A stretch of DNA of 54,212 nt from JAQVEB01 sp028698105 (GTDB lineage: Bacteria; Bacteroidota; Bacteroidia; Bacteroidales; Dysgonomonadaceae). This document shows, piece by piece, positions 41,033 to 48,863 of the stretch. Under the pieces are notes generated by a model that saw nothing but the letters and a program-made list of their open reading frames with translations, did not search any database and had not been told where the DNA came from. The stretch is from assembly GCA_964293155.1 (NCBI GenBank), contig CAXYYA010000025.1:1-54212 (forward strand), in the 5' to 3' direction. The position numbers were made by a program, and so were the translations under genes. Numbering within the stretch: position 1 is the stretch's first letter; the number at the start of each line of letters is the position of its first letter.

Positions 41033-41887
41033 ATGAGACCATTACTGACAATTTTCGCATTTCTTTTTGCTGTTTCAACACTGTTTGCGCAGCAAAAAGT
41101 ACATTATACGGCCGAAGATCAAGCCGTCTTCGACAAATATGTGGCGTATATCAAGCCGTATGAGGCTAAACCGATGGAAACGGTGCTGGAGAAAACCGCA
41201 GGGTTCTTCCTTGGTACGCCTTACGTGGCGCATACGCTGGAGGTAACTCCTTCGGAAGAATTGGTTGTGAACTTGCGTGAACTGGACTGTACTACGTTCG
41301 TTGAGAATGTAATCGCACTGTCTCTGGCAGCGAAATCGGGCGATTTATCGTTTTGCCGTTTTACCGATGAACTGCGAAATATTCGTTACCGGAACGGTGA
41401 AATTAACGGCTACCAATCGCGCCTGCATTATGCGTCGGATTGGGTTTTCGAAAACGAAAAACGCGGTTTGGTGAAAAATATCAGTCGGTCGTTGGGCGGC
41501 ATCAAAGAAACCAGGAAAATTGATTTTATGTCTGCGCATCCCGAAGCATACCGTCAGTTAAAATCGGACACGGAAATGCGCGAAAAGATAGTCGCCATGG
41601 AAAATTCGCTCAATTCGCGTGATGGATTTTATTACCTGCCTAAAAACAAAATTGCCGCTCAGGCAAAAAATATTCCCCACATGGCTATGATCGCGTTTGT
41701 TACATCCATCAAGGGACTGGATGCCACACACGTAGCTTTTGCGTACCGCAAGAAAAACGGCGAACTTTCGTTTATCCACGCGTCAAGCCTTGCCGGAAAG
41801 GTGGTCATAGACAAAAAATCGCTCAGCAATTATTGTGCGTCGCAAAAAAACAATACGGGAGTGATGGTGATGGAAATTGAAGATTAG
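41033..41887 (+). CDS. DUF1460 exported amidase/peptidase
   Basis: A 284-residue exported protein (signal ending STLFAQQ) of DUF1460, an NlpC/P60-like papain-fold family that hydrolyses muramyl peptides (N-acetylmuramoyl-L-alanine amidase-like). The catalytic Cys86 is in LRELDCTTFVEN. The His is probably in ATHVAFAYRK, with a partner in FIHASSLAGKVVI. It could release peptide from muropeptides in the periplasm, complementing the salvage genes at 2-16 kb. Single gene with its own promoter box. Confidence 0.92.
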   Translation: MRPLLTIFAFLFAVSTLFAQQKVHYTAEDQAVFDKYVAYIKPYEAKPMETVLEKTAGFFLGTPYVAHTLEVTPSEELVVNLRELDCTTFVENVIALSLAAKSGDLSFCRFTDELRNIRYRNGEINGYQSRLHYASDWVFENEKRGLVKNISRSLGGIKETRKIDFMSAHPEAYRQLKSDTEMREKIVAMENSLNSRDGFYYLPKNKIAAQAKNIPHMAMIAFVTSIKGLDATHVAFAYRKKNGELSFIHASSLAGKVVIDKKSLSNYCASQKNNTGVMVMEIED

Positions 41888-41920
41888 AAGTCAGAAATAT
41901 CTTCTTATCAATCGGGAATA

Positions 41921-42994
41921 TCATGGAACTTGTTTCTCGAGAATCTTTTTAGCGTTTGTAACGTAGCGTTCCATTTTCTGCAATTCGGAAACACTCATTT
42001 TCGGATAAATGTCGGCCGTGGAGGTGTGAGTAGGAATAAGCGTGTATTTTAACCGGCCCTTGTCGTAGTATTTGCGTACCCAAACAAAAGAATAATCATA
42101 CGATTCGATAACTGCCTTAGCTGCATCATCCGCTTTGCTGATAACGATCTCGGCAACCATCCCGCCATCGGTATTTTTAAAGTTTTGGTTCGAAACAAAA
42201 TTCCCAAGGGAATAAAAGACCAGCCGATCAATTGTGTTGCCTCGCCGGTAGGCCGTAATCGGTTCCACTACATGCGGATGATGCCCGACGATCAGCCGCA
42301 CCCCGTTCTCGAAGAGAAGTTGCGCCAGCTTGCGCTGTTGTGGAGTGGGGTAGGTGTAATATTCTTCGCCCCAGTGCATTACGGCAATAATAATATCGGG
42401 TTTGTATAGCTGGGTGAAGTGCAAATCACGTTTAATACGGTTGGTATCAATCAGGTTTACGATATTCGGCGCTGTTACCGGCAATCCGTTAGTATCATAA
42501 ACGTAGTTCAGAAACGCCATGCGAATACCGTTTTTAATGATCATTAACGGATAGTACAGTTTGCGTGTTTCCGGCGATTTAAACGTGCCCGTGTGTTTCA
42601 CTCCGATGGAATCGAGGATATCAATGGTACGCTCCAGGCCTTTGCGGCCTTTGTCCACCGCGTGGTTGCTTGCCTGGACAAAAAGATTGAATCCGGCATC
42701 TTTGAGCGCGAAAGCGAATTCGTCCGGCGCGCTGAACATGGGGTAGCCGGTATATGGTTTTTTCCCGAGAACCGTTTCAAAATTAACGCACGCGATGTCG
42801 GCAGACGAAATCTTATCCTTCAACAAGTGAAAACAGGAATCATAATTATACGTCCCGTCTTTGGTTTTGGCAGCCTGCACCTGCGGCGTGTGCTGCATGG
42901 CATCGCCCACGAAAAGCAGTTTTACTTCCTTTTTTTGCGCGGACGCAAAAAAAGAGTATGCCAGAAAGGTTAAAACGAAAGGCAGACTACGCAT
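41921..42994 (-). CDS. CapA-family metallophosphatase-like protein
   Basis: A 357-residue exported protein (signal ending FFASAQK) of the CapA/PgsA (PF09587) family, a calcineurin-like fold tied to capsule or poly-gamma-glutamate synthesis. Motifs: LLFVGDAMQHTPQV, VNFETVLGKKPYTGYP, the His-containing QASNHAVDKGRKGLERT, VMHWGEEY and LIVGHHPHVVEP. No other capsule genes are present, so the substrate is open. It starts 15 bp after the S41 protease stop, so the two are co-transcribed. Confidence 0.9.
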   Translation of the reverse strand: MRSLPFVLTFLAYSFFASAQKKEVKLLFVGDAMQHTPQVQAAKTKDGTYNYDSCFHLLKDKISSADIACVNFETVLGKKPYTGYPMFSAPDEFAFALKDAGFNLFVQASNHAVDKGRKGLERTIDILDSIGVKHTGTFKSPETRKLYYPLMIIKNGIRMAFLNYVYDTNGLPVTAPNIVNLIDTNRIKRDLHFTQLYKPDIIIAVMHWGEEYYTYPTPQQRKLAQLLFENGVRLIVGHHPHVVEPITAYRRGNTIDRLVFYSLGNFVSNQNFKNTDGGMVAEIVISKADDAAKAVIESYDYSFVWVRKYYDKGRLKYTLIPTHTSTADIYPKMSVSELQKMERYVTNAKKILEKQVP

Positions 42995-43009
42995 GATACG
43001 TACAAAAGA

Positions 43010-44671
43010 TTATTTTTCAGGCGATAATGTTTCACGATACAAGTTGTTGTTCGTGAGCACATCAACGGCTTTCTTGTAAACGTCATCATTCTGTAACGTG
43101 TGAATGAGGACACCTTTTTTGAAATAATAGCGTTGGATGATTTCATTGGTGATCAGTCCCTCAATATATTTTTTGAAGAGATCCAAATCCCTGTCGAGAT
43201 TGGGCACAAGCTTCGCTTCGAGCGCTTTGTACTCCTTCGATGCCACATCCATATATCCTTCAAACTCCATGACGTTTTTCAACGATTTGAGGGTGCGGGC
43301 GCTCATTTGGTCGTAATTGAAATCTTTTCTCGATTTTACAAAGGTTTTAAAACTTTCGTAATCGGCATCGGGGAAATCAAATTGTTGCGGGGGAACGATC
43401 GTGGCATGTTTTTGCACCCAATCGGTTACATAATCGAAAATTACGTTTTGCGTAACCAAATAATACGCAATGGTTCCCGGAGCGGTTTCCTTAATCGTGA
43501 TGTCGGGGATAATGCCGCCGCCGTCGCGCACTTCGCGGCCGTTTTTCGTGTGAAATATGTTGGTGAGGCTGTCCGGCACGCGTGCTACGCTGCCATCGGG
43601 GTTGCGATGCGAATAATCCAGTGTTTGAATGCACCGCCCGCTCGGGATGTAATATTTTGCGGTGGTTACTTTCAGGCCGCCATTGTATGGCAGGCTTCGG
43701 GTGGTTTGCACCAATCCTTTACCGTAGGTACGATTACCGATGATAACGGCCCTGTCGAGGTCTTGCAGCGATCCGGCAACGATCTCGGACGCCGACGCCG
43801 ATGCGGTATCGGTTAGCACAGCAATCGGAATAAGCGTATCGAGCGGCTGTTCTGTGGTGCTGTAAACCCGATCCCATTGTTTTACCTTGCCCCGTGTGGA
43901 AACAATTTCCTGCCCTTTGGGCACGAAAAGGTTAATGATGCTCACGGCTTCTTCCAGTATTCCGCCGCCGTTGCCGCGCAGGTCCATAACAAGCGATTTG
44001 GCGCCTTTCTCTTTCAAATCGAGAAACGTTTTGCGAAATTCCTGGGAACTGTTTTCCGTGAAGCCGCTGAAGTGGATGTACCCAACGTTGTCTTTCGATA
44101 CATCGGAATAGGTTACGGGATGAACGGTGATTTTTTCACGTTCCACTTTTATTTTTCTGGGCTTTTTCTCGCCGGGGCGCTGAATGAGGATTTCGAGTGT
44201 TGTTCCGGGCGTGCCTTTCAACTCGTCGCTCACTTCTTTTACCGACGCTTTGCGCATATCTTTTCCATCAATTTCGAGGATAATATCGGCGGCTTTAAGT
44301 CCCGCTTTTGCCGCAGGCAACCCTTCGTAAGGCTCGTTAATGATCACATTTCCGTTATTGTAGGAGATAATGGCGCCAATGCCCGCATATTCTCCGGTTG
44401 TCATGAACCGAAAATCGTCCATGTTATTTTCGGAATAATATTCGGTGTACGGATCAAGTCCGCCCAGCATGTTTTCGATGGTGTTGTTCATCAAACTGTC
44501 TATGCGCAAACTATCAACATAAAACATGTCCAGTTCCTTCAACACGGAGTTGAAAACATCAATGTTTTTATTAATATCGAAATAACGCTGATTTTTATTT
44601 TGTTGGGCGGTTTGCGCATGAATATTCAATCCGAAAAACACGATCAGAAGTAATAACGTTGCTTTTTTCAT
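43010..44671 (-). CDS. S41-family C-terminal processing peptidase
   Basis: A 553-residue exported serine protease of family S41A (CtpA/Prc-like). It has a signal peptide (LLLIVFFGLNIHAQ), a PDZ domain near residues 90-170 (IINEPYEGLPAAKAGLKAAD), and the catalytic core: VMDLRGNGGGILEEAV, the Ser in TASASASEIVAGSL (Ser295 by position) and Lys318 in RTYGKGLVQ. It trims envelope proteins at their C-termini. A C-terminal helical extension (residues about 400-553) is typical of Bacteroidetes members. First gene of a two-gene unit with the CapA-like gene. Confidence 0.94.
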   Translation of the reverse strand: MKKATLLLLIVFFGLNIHAQTAQQNKNQRYFDINKNIDVFNSVLKELDMFYVDSLRIDSLMNNTIENMLGGLDPYTEYYSENNMDDFRFMTTGEYAGIGAIISYNNGNVIINEPYEGLPAAKAGLKAADIILEIDGKDMRKASVKEVSDELKGTPGTTLEILIQRPGEKKPRKIKVEREKITVHPVTYSDVSKDNVGYIHFSGFTENSSQEFRKTFLDLKEKGAKSLVMDLRGNGGGILEEAVSIINLFVPKGQEIVSTRGKVKQWDRVYSTTEQPLDTLIPIAVLTDTASASASEIVAGSLQDLDRAVIIGNRTYGKGLVQTTRSLPYNGGLKVTTAKYYIPSGRCIQTLDYSHRNPDGSVARVPDSLTNIFHTKNGREVRDGGGIIPDITIKETAPGTIAYYLVTQNVIFDYVTDWVQKHATIVPPQQFDFPDADYESFKTFVKSRKDFNYDQMSARTLKSLKNVMEFEGYMDVASKEYKALEAKLVPNLDRDLDLFKKYIEGLITNEIIQRYYFKKGVLIHTLQNDDVYKKAVDVLTNNNLYRETLSPEK

Positions 44672-44796
44672 ATCAATATGTGACTCTATATACCTGTATG
44701 TATGGATGAAAGTGATACATTTATTTAAATTTAGGGCAAAGAAACGAATTTTTTATGAAAATAAGGGTTTCTTTTAGTTATATGTTTTTAAAACTC

Positions 44797-44826
44797 ATTG
44801 AGAATATTGAAGATTGCGTATCTTTG
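44797..44826 (+). promoter_or_regulatory. Promoter of the VanZ gene
   Basis: ATTG (44797-44800), 18 bp spacer, TATCTTTG (44819-44826), 28 bp before the start codon. Confidence 0.6.
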
Positions 44827-44854
44827 CGGGGTTTTCATGTAAAACAAAAGTAAA

Positions 44855-45364
44855 ATGAAAAGATACTTACGTCATTTGCTGCTGCCGGCAGTTGTAGGGA
44901 TGGTGATATTTGTGGGAACGTGCTTACTCACACCCGACGAGATGCCGGAAATGCCCAACGCAGTACCGTGGGATAAATTGGTGCATTTCGGCATGTTTTT
45001 TACCCTTTCGGTTATTTGTTATTTCGATTATTACCGCCTTCACGACGGCGACGTGAAGATAAAACGATGGATATTCTGGTGCTTTGCGATACCTGTTATT
45101 TACGGCGGCGGCATAGAATTGTTGCAGAAATATGTGTTCACTGCGCGCAGCGCGGAGTGGGGCGATTTTATTGCCGATGTGCTTGGTTCACTCGCAGCCA
45201 CCGTACTGGCAATTTCTTACCTGAACAGACAACGAAAACTGAAAAAAACATATCTTTGTAAAAAAAACGATGAAACACGTACTTTATTTAACGCTCCTGG
45301 TGTTCGTTGCCGTATCGTGCAATACTTCCCAAAAACAAAACGATGCGAAAACGCAAGCCGCTGA
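44855..45364 (+). CDS. VanZ-family membrane protein
   Basis: A 169-residue protein with four membrane segments and the VanZ core: VPWDKLVHFGMFFTLSVICY and GGGIELLQKYVFTARSAEW then GDFIADVLGSLAATVL. The family name comes from teicoplanin resistance; the function is unproven. The expected end is near LNRQRKLKKTYL, but the frame continues another about 36 residues and overlaps the start of the next gene by 95 bp in a different frame. The promoter box of the next gene lies inside this tail, so the tail is probably tolerated rather than functional. Confidence 0.82.
   Translation: MKRYLRHLLLPAVVGMVIFVGTCLLTPDEMPEMPNAVPWDKLVHFGMFFTLSVICYFDYYRLHDGDVKIKRWIFWCFAIPVIYGGGIELLQKYVFTARSAEWGDFIADVLGSLAATVLAISYLNRQRKLKKTYLCKKNDETRTLFNAPGVRCRIVQYFPKTKRCENASR
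45251..45258 (+). promoter_or_regulatory. Internal -7 box for the TlpA-like gene, within vanZ
   Basis: TATCTTTG only 11 bp before the ATG at 45270, inside the VanZ coding end. A transcript from it would be almost leaderless. Confidence 0.5.
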
Positions 45365-45857
45365 TTCGGTTGCAGTTACTGCAACTGCTTCTGCCGATAA
45401 CGATCGTCAATATCTGGTGAAAGTGGGTGATGTGGCTCCCGATTTCGAAATGTCGTTCCCCGACGGGAAAAAGATAAAACTGTCCGAGCTGCGCGGAAAG
45501 GTGGTGATGTTACAGTTTACGGCCAGTTGGTGCGGCGTGTGCCGCAAGGAAATGCCGCATATCGAAAGCGACATTTGGCAGAAACACAAAGACAACCCGC
45601 AGTTTGCGCTTTACGGCGTGGACCGGGACGAACCTACCGAAAAAATAAAGGAGTTGCGCGATGCCACGGGCGTAACCTATCCCATCGGGTTTGATCCCGA
45701 AGGGAATATTTTCGGTTTGTATGCCGAGAAAGATGCCGGCATTACACGCAACGTGATCATTGACCGGGACGGCAAGATCGTGATGCTCACCCGTTTGTAC
45801 GAAGAAGAAGAATTCAACCGTATGGTTCAGCTTATCAATCAGTTATTAAACTCCTAA
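45270..45857 (+). CDS. TlpA/ResA-like thiol-disulfide lipoprotein
   Basis: A 195-residue lipoprotein (signal ending VAVSCNTSQ, Cys17) with a thioredoxin-like redoxin domain. The active site is WCGVC at residues 87-91, preceded by GKVVMLQFTAS; GVTYPIGFDPEGNIFGLYA and NVIIDRDGKIV complete the fold. It should reduce or relay electrons to periplasmic disulfides, or act as a peroxidase-like redoxin. It begins inside the vanZ tail and ends 13 bp before the DUF4870 gene. Confidence 0.92.
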   Translation: MKHVLYLTLLVFVAVSCNTSQKQNDAKTQAADSVAVTATASADNDRQYLVKVGDVAPDFEMSFPDGKKIKLSELRGKVVMLQFTASWCGVCRKEMPHIESDIWQKHKDNPQFALYGVDRDEPTEKIKELRDATGVTYPIGFDPEGNIFGLYAEKDAGITRNVIIDRDGKIVMLTRLYEEEEFNRMVQLINQLLNS

Positions 45858-45870
45858 ACACATAATCGTT

Positions 45871-46338
45871 ATGAAATACGAAGACTTAAAAATTCTGGAC
45901 GAATTAAGAGAAAAAGGCAGTATTACCGAAGAGGAATACCAACGCGAGAAAGCGAAGTTATTGAATGAAAACGAAAATCAGTTTTCAAATACTGCTAAAA
46001 AACCGCTGTTCGGCATGGAAGAGAACGCATTTCTTATGCTGATGCACCTTTCGCAGTTGGCCGGACTGATCGTTCCTTTGGCCGGATTCATTGTTCCGGT
46101 GCTGATGTGGGTTACCAACAAAGACCAGAATGCGAACGTGGACAAACACGGTAAAAATATACTGAATTTTACCATCAGTTACCTCATTTACACGGCCATA
46201 CTGGCAATTACGATCATTGGAATTCCGTTGTTGATCATTCTGGGCATCATGTATATCGTTTTCGTTATCATGGCAACCATTAAAGCAAACAACGGCGAGT
46301 ACTGGAAATACCCGCTCAGCATTGAATTTCTTAAGTAA
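45871..46338 (+). CDS. DUF4870 membrane protein with SHOCT-like N-terminus
   Basis: A 155-residue protein. Residues 1-30 form a SHOCT-type short helical motif (LKILDELREKGSITEEEYQR), and three membrane segments of the DUF4870 (Tic20-like) type follow: LMLMHLSQLAGLIVPLAGFI and ILNFTISYLIYTAILAITII, ending GEYWKYPLSIEFLK. Function unknown. The stop TAA overlaps the ftsE ATG by one base (TAATG), so the two are coupled. Confidence 0.88.
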   Translation: MKYEDLKILDELREKGSITEEEYQREKAKLLNENENQFSNTAKKPLFGMEENAFLMLMHLSQLAGLIVPLAGFIVPVLMWVTNKDQNANVDKHGKNILNFTISYLIYTAILAITIIGIPLLIILGIMYIVFVIMATIKANNGEYWKYPLSIEFLK

Positions 46339-47066
46339 TGAGCGAAGAATTACTGGTAAAATACTCGGACGTAGTTCTGAACAGGGATGAAAATACGATT
46401 TTGCGGGACGTTGACCTCTCGGTGTACCGTGGCGATTTTTTGTACATCATCGGCAAAGTGGGATCGGGTAAAAGCACTTTACTGAAAAGCATGTACGCCG
46501 AAATACCGGTTGTGTCGGGCGACGCGCACGTTTTCGGTTATCACTTGCAGAAGCTGAAACGGAAAGACATCCCTTTTCTCCGAAGAAAAATCGGAATCGT
46601 ATTTCAGGATTTTCAGTTGCTCATTGATCGCACTGTGGAGAAAAACCTGGAGTTTGTATTGCGTGCCACAGGATGGAAGAACCAAAAAAGCATTGCGGAT
46701 CGCATAAACGAGGTTCTTGTTCAGGTCGGCATGCAAAACAAGGCTTATAAAATGCCGCACGAACTGTCGGGTGGCGAACAGCAGCGCGTGGTGATCGCCC
46801 GGGCATTGCTCAATTCGCCGGCACTCATTTTGGCCGATGAACCCACCGGAAACCTCGATCCCGAAACCGGGAGCCAAATCGTAGCTTTATTACAGGATAT
46901 AGCGCAAAAAGGCACCGCGGTGATCATGTCCACACACAATTATGCCATTGTGCAGGCATTTCACGGGCGTATCATGCGGTGCGCGGACATGAGCTTGATT
47001 GATATGCACCAACCAAAAGTGGAGGAGCCGGTCAGCGATCCCGAAAACGACGAAGAAACGATATAA
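46338..47066 (+). CDS. ftsE: FtsE-like cell-division ABC ATP-binding protein
   Basis: A 242-residue ABC ATPase, most like FtsE, which with FtsX controls septal PG hydrolases. Walker A GKVGSGKST spans 39-47; the signature LSGGEQQRVVIARALLN and Walker B ALILADEPTGNLDPETG are intact. No ftsX is adjacent; in Bacteroidetes the partner is often elsewhere. A LolD-type lipoprotein or macrolide exporter ATPase is the alternative. It is coupled to the DUF4870 gene and followed by a terminator. Confidence 0.87.
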   Translation: MSEELLVKYSDVVLNRDENTILRDVDLSVYRGDFLYIIGKVGSGKSTLLKSMYAEIPVVSGDAHVFGYHLQKLKRKDIPFLRRKIGIVFQDFQLLIDRTVEKNLEFVLRATGWKNQKSIADRINEVLVQVGMQNKAYKMPHELSGGEQQRVVIARALLNSPALILADEPTGNLDPETGSQIVALLQDIAQKGTAVIMSTHNYAIVQAFHGRIMRCADMSLIDMHQPKVEEPVSDPENDEETI

Positions 47067-47073
47067 TCTACAG

Positions 47074-47108
47074 GCATCAGCGAAACAAAATCTGCTGATG
47101 CTTTTTTT
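47074..47108 (+). terminator. Rho-independent terminator after ftsE
   Basis: Stem GCATCAGC/GCTGATGC followed by seven T. Confidence 0.9.
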
Positions 47109-47126
47109 AAAAGTCAGTAGTAAAAC

Positions 47127-47156
47127 TTTCGGGTTGGCATTTTTTTTATACCTTTG
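47127..47156 (+). promoter_or_regulatory. Promoter of pyrG
   Basis: TTTC (47127-47130), 18 bp spacer, TACCTTTG (47149-47156), 39 bp before the GTG start. Confidence 0.6.
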
Positions 47157-47195
47157 CACCTTTGAAAATCAGAAACCTCAAAACGTGTTATCATA

Positions 47196-48821
47196 GTGGC
47201 TGATACAAAGTATATTTTCGTTACGGGAGGAGTTGTTTCTTCGCTGGGAAAGGGCATTATCGCGTCGTCTATCGGCAAATTATTGCAGGCAAGAGGATAT
47301 AAGGTTACGATCCAGAAATTCGATCCGTACATCAATGTAGATCCCGGAACATTGAACCCGTATGAGCACGGCGAATGCTTTGTAACGGTTGACGGCCACG
47401 AGGCCGATCTCGATCTGGGACATTACGAGCGTTTCCTGAATATCCAAACCACACGCGAGAACAACGTTACCACGGGACGAATTTATCAGAACGTGATCAT
47501 GAAGGAACGCCGCGGCGATTATTTGGGAAAAACCGTTCAGGTGATACCGCATATCACCGATGAGATAAAACGAAACGTTAAACAACTCGGCGTAAAAAAC
47601 AGATTCGATTTCGTGATTACGGAAATCGGTGGTACCGTTGGCGATATAGAGTCGCTTCCGTTCCTGGAAAGCGTGCGCCAGCTTCGCGGTGAGTTGGGCA
47701 GAAATTGTTACTGCATTCATCTCACTTACGTACCGTATATCGCTGCCGCAGGCGAGTTGAAGACCAAACCCACGCAACATTCGGTCAAAGAGCTTCAATC
47801 GCTTGGGATACAGCCTGATATGTTGGTGCTACGCACCGAGCATAAGCTAAACAAAGACATTTTGCGTAAAGTAGCTCTTTTTTGCAATGTGGAACAAGAT
47901 GCCGTGATGCAATCGGTTGACGCGTCTTCCATATACGAGGTGCCCATTTTGATGCGCGAACAAGGCATGGACGAAGTCCTGCTGCGCAAAATGAACATTC
48001 CGGTGGGAAACAAACCCGCGATGCAGTCGTGGATGAATTTTCTGGAAAAAAGGAAAAAAGCAACCAAACATGTACGCATTAAGTTGGTTGGAAAATATGC
48101 CGAACTGCCCGATGCATATAAATCCATCAGGGAGTCGTTGGCGCAATCGGCCGTATATTTCGATCACAAACTGGTGCTCGATGTGTGCCATTCCGAAAAG
48201 ATCACCGAAGAAAACGTGACAGAATTGCTGCACGATGCCGATGGCATAGTTATTGCACCCGGTTTCGGACAACGTGGTATAGAGGGCAAGTTCATTGCAT
48301 TGAAATACGCGCGTGAAAACGATGTGCCTACCTTCGGTATCTGTTTGGGAATGCAGTGTATGGTCATTGAGTTTGCCCGTAACGTGTTGGGATTGGCTGA
48401 TGCGAACTCCGCCGAAATGGACCCGCAGAGCGAACACAAAGTCATTGACCTGATGGAAGAGCAAAAGCATATTACCAACATGGGAGCAACCATGCGCCTC
48501 GGCGCATACAGTTGTAAACTGAAAAAAGGATCGCTTGCCTATAAAGCCTACGGCAAAGGGCTTGTGCAGGAAAGACACCGTCATCGGTATGAGTTTAATA
48601 ACGCCTACAAAAAGGAGTTTGAATCCGCCGGAATGATGTGTACCGGCATAAATCCCGATTCCGATCTGGTGGAAGTGGTTGAAATGCCTTCAAAAAGATG
48701 GTATTTGGGTACACAGTTTCATCCGGAATACAACAGTACAGTAGTTTCGCCCAATCCATTGTTTATGAGTTTTATCGAAGCTGCAACACAAACAAAAGAA
48801 ATTAAAAAAAATAACAAGTAA
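47196..48821 (+). CDS. pyrG: CTP synthase (GTG start)
   Basis: A 541-residue CTP synthase converting UTP, ATP and glutamine to CTP. The start is GTG (47196), fixed by the canonical opening MADTKYIFVTGG. The synthase domain shows SSLGKGIIASSIGKLLQARG and GGTVGDIESLPFLES; the glutaminase domain shows the Cys in FGICLGMQC and the final His/Glu in GTQFHPEYNS. yidC follows 42 bp downstream, a pairing conserved in Bacteroidetes. Confidence 0.98.
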   Translation: MADTKYIFVTGGVVSSLGKGIIASSIGKLLQARGYKVTIQKFDPYINVDPGTLNPYEHGECFVTVDGHEADLDLGHYERFLNIQTTRENNVTTGRIYQNVIMKERRGDYLGKTVQVIPHITDEIKRNVKQLGVKNRFDFVITEIGGTVGDIESLPFLESVRQLRGELGRNCYCIHLTYVPYIAAAGELKTKPTQHSVKELQSLGIQPDMLVLRTEHKLNKDILRKVALFCNVEQDAVMQSVDASSIYEVPILMREQGMDEVLLRKMNIPVGNKPAMQSWMNFLEKRKKATKHVRIKLVGKYAELPDAYKSIRESLAQSAVYFDHKLVLDVCHSEKITEENVTELLHDADGIVIAPGFGQRGIEGKFIALKYARENDVPTFGICLGMQCMVIEFARNVLGLADANSAEMDPQSEHKVIDLMEEQKHITNMGATMRLGAYSCKLKKGSLAYKAYGKGLVQERHRHRYEFNNAYKKEFESAGMMCTGINPDSDLVEVVEMPSKRWYLGTQFHPEYNSTVVSPNPLFMSFIEAATQTKEIKKNNK

Positions 48822-48863
48822 ATATACGGATCACAACATATTTTCCGTGCATAACAAAACAGA

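Noticed and set aside
43877..44653. A 258-residue plus-strand open frame
   Set aside because: It is antisense to the S41 protease, whose catalytic motifs are intact.
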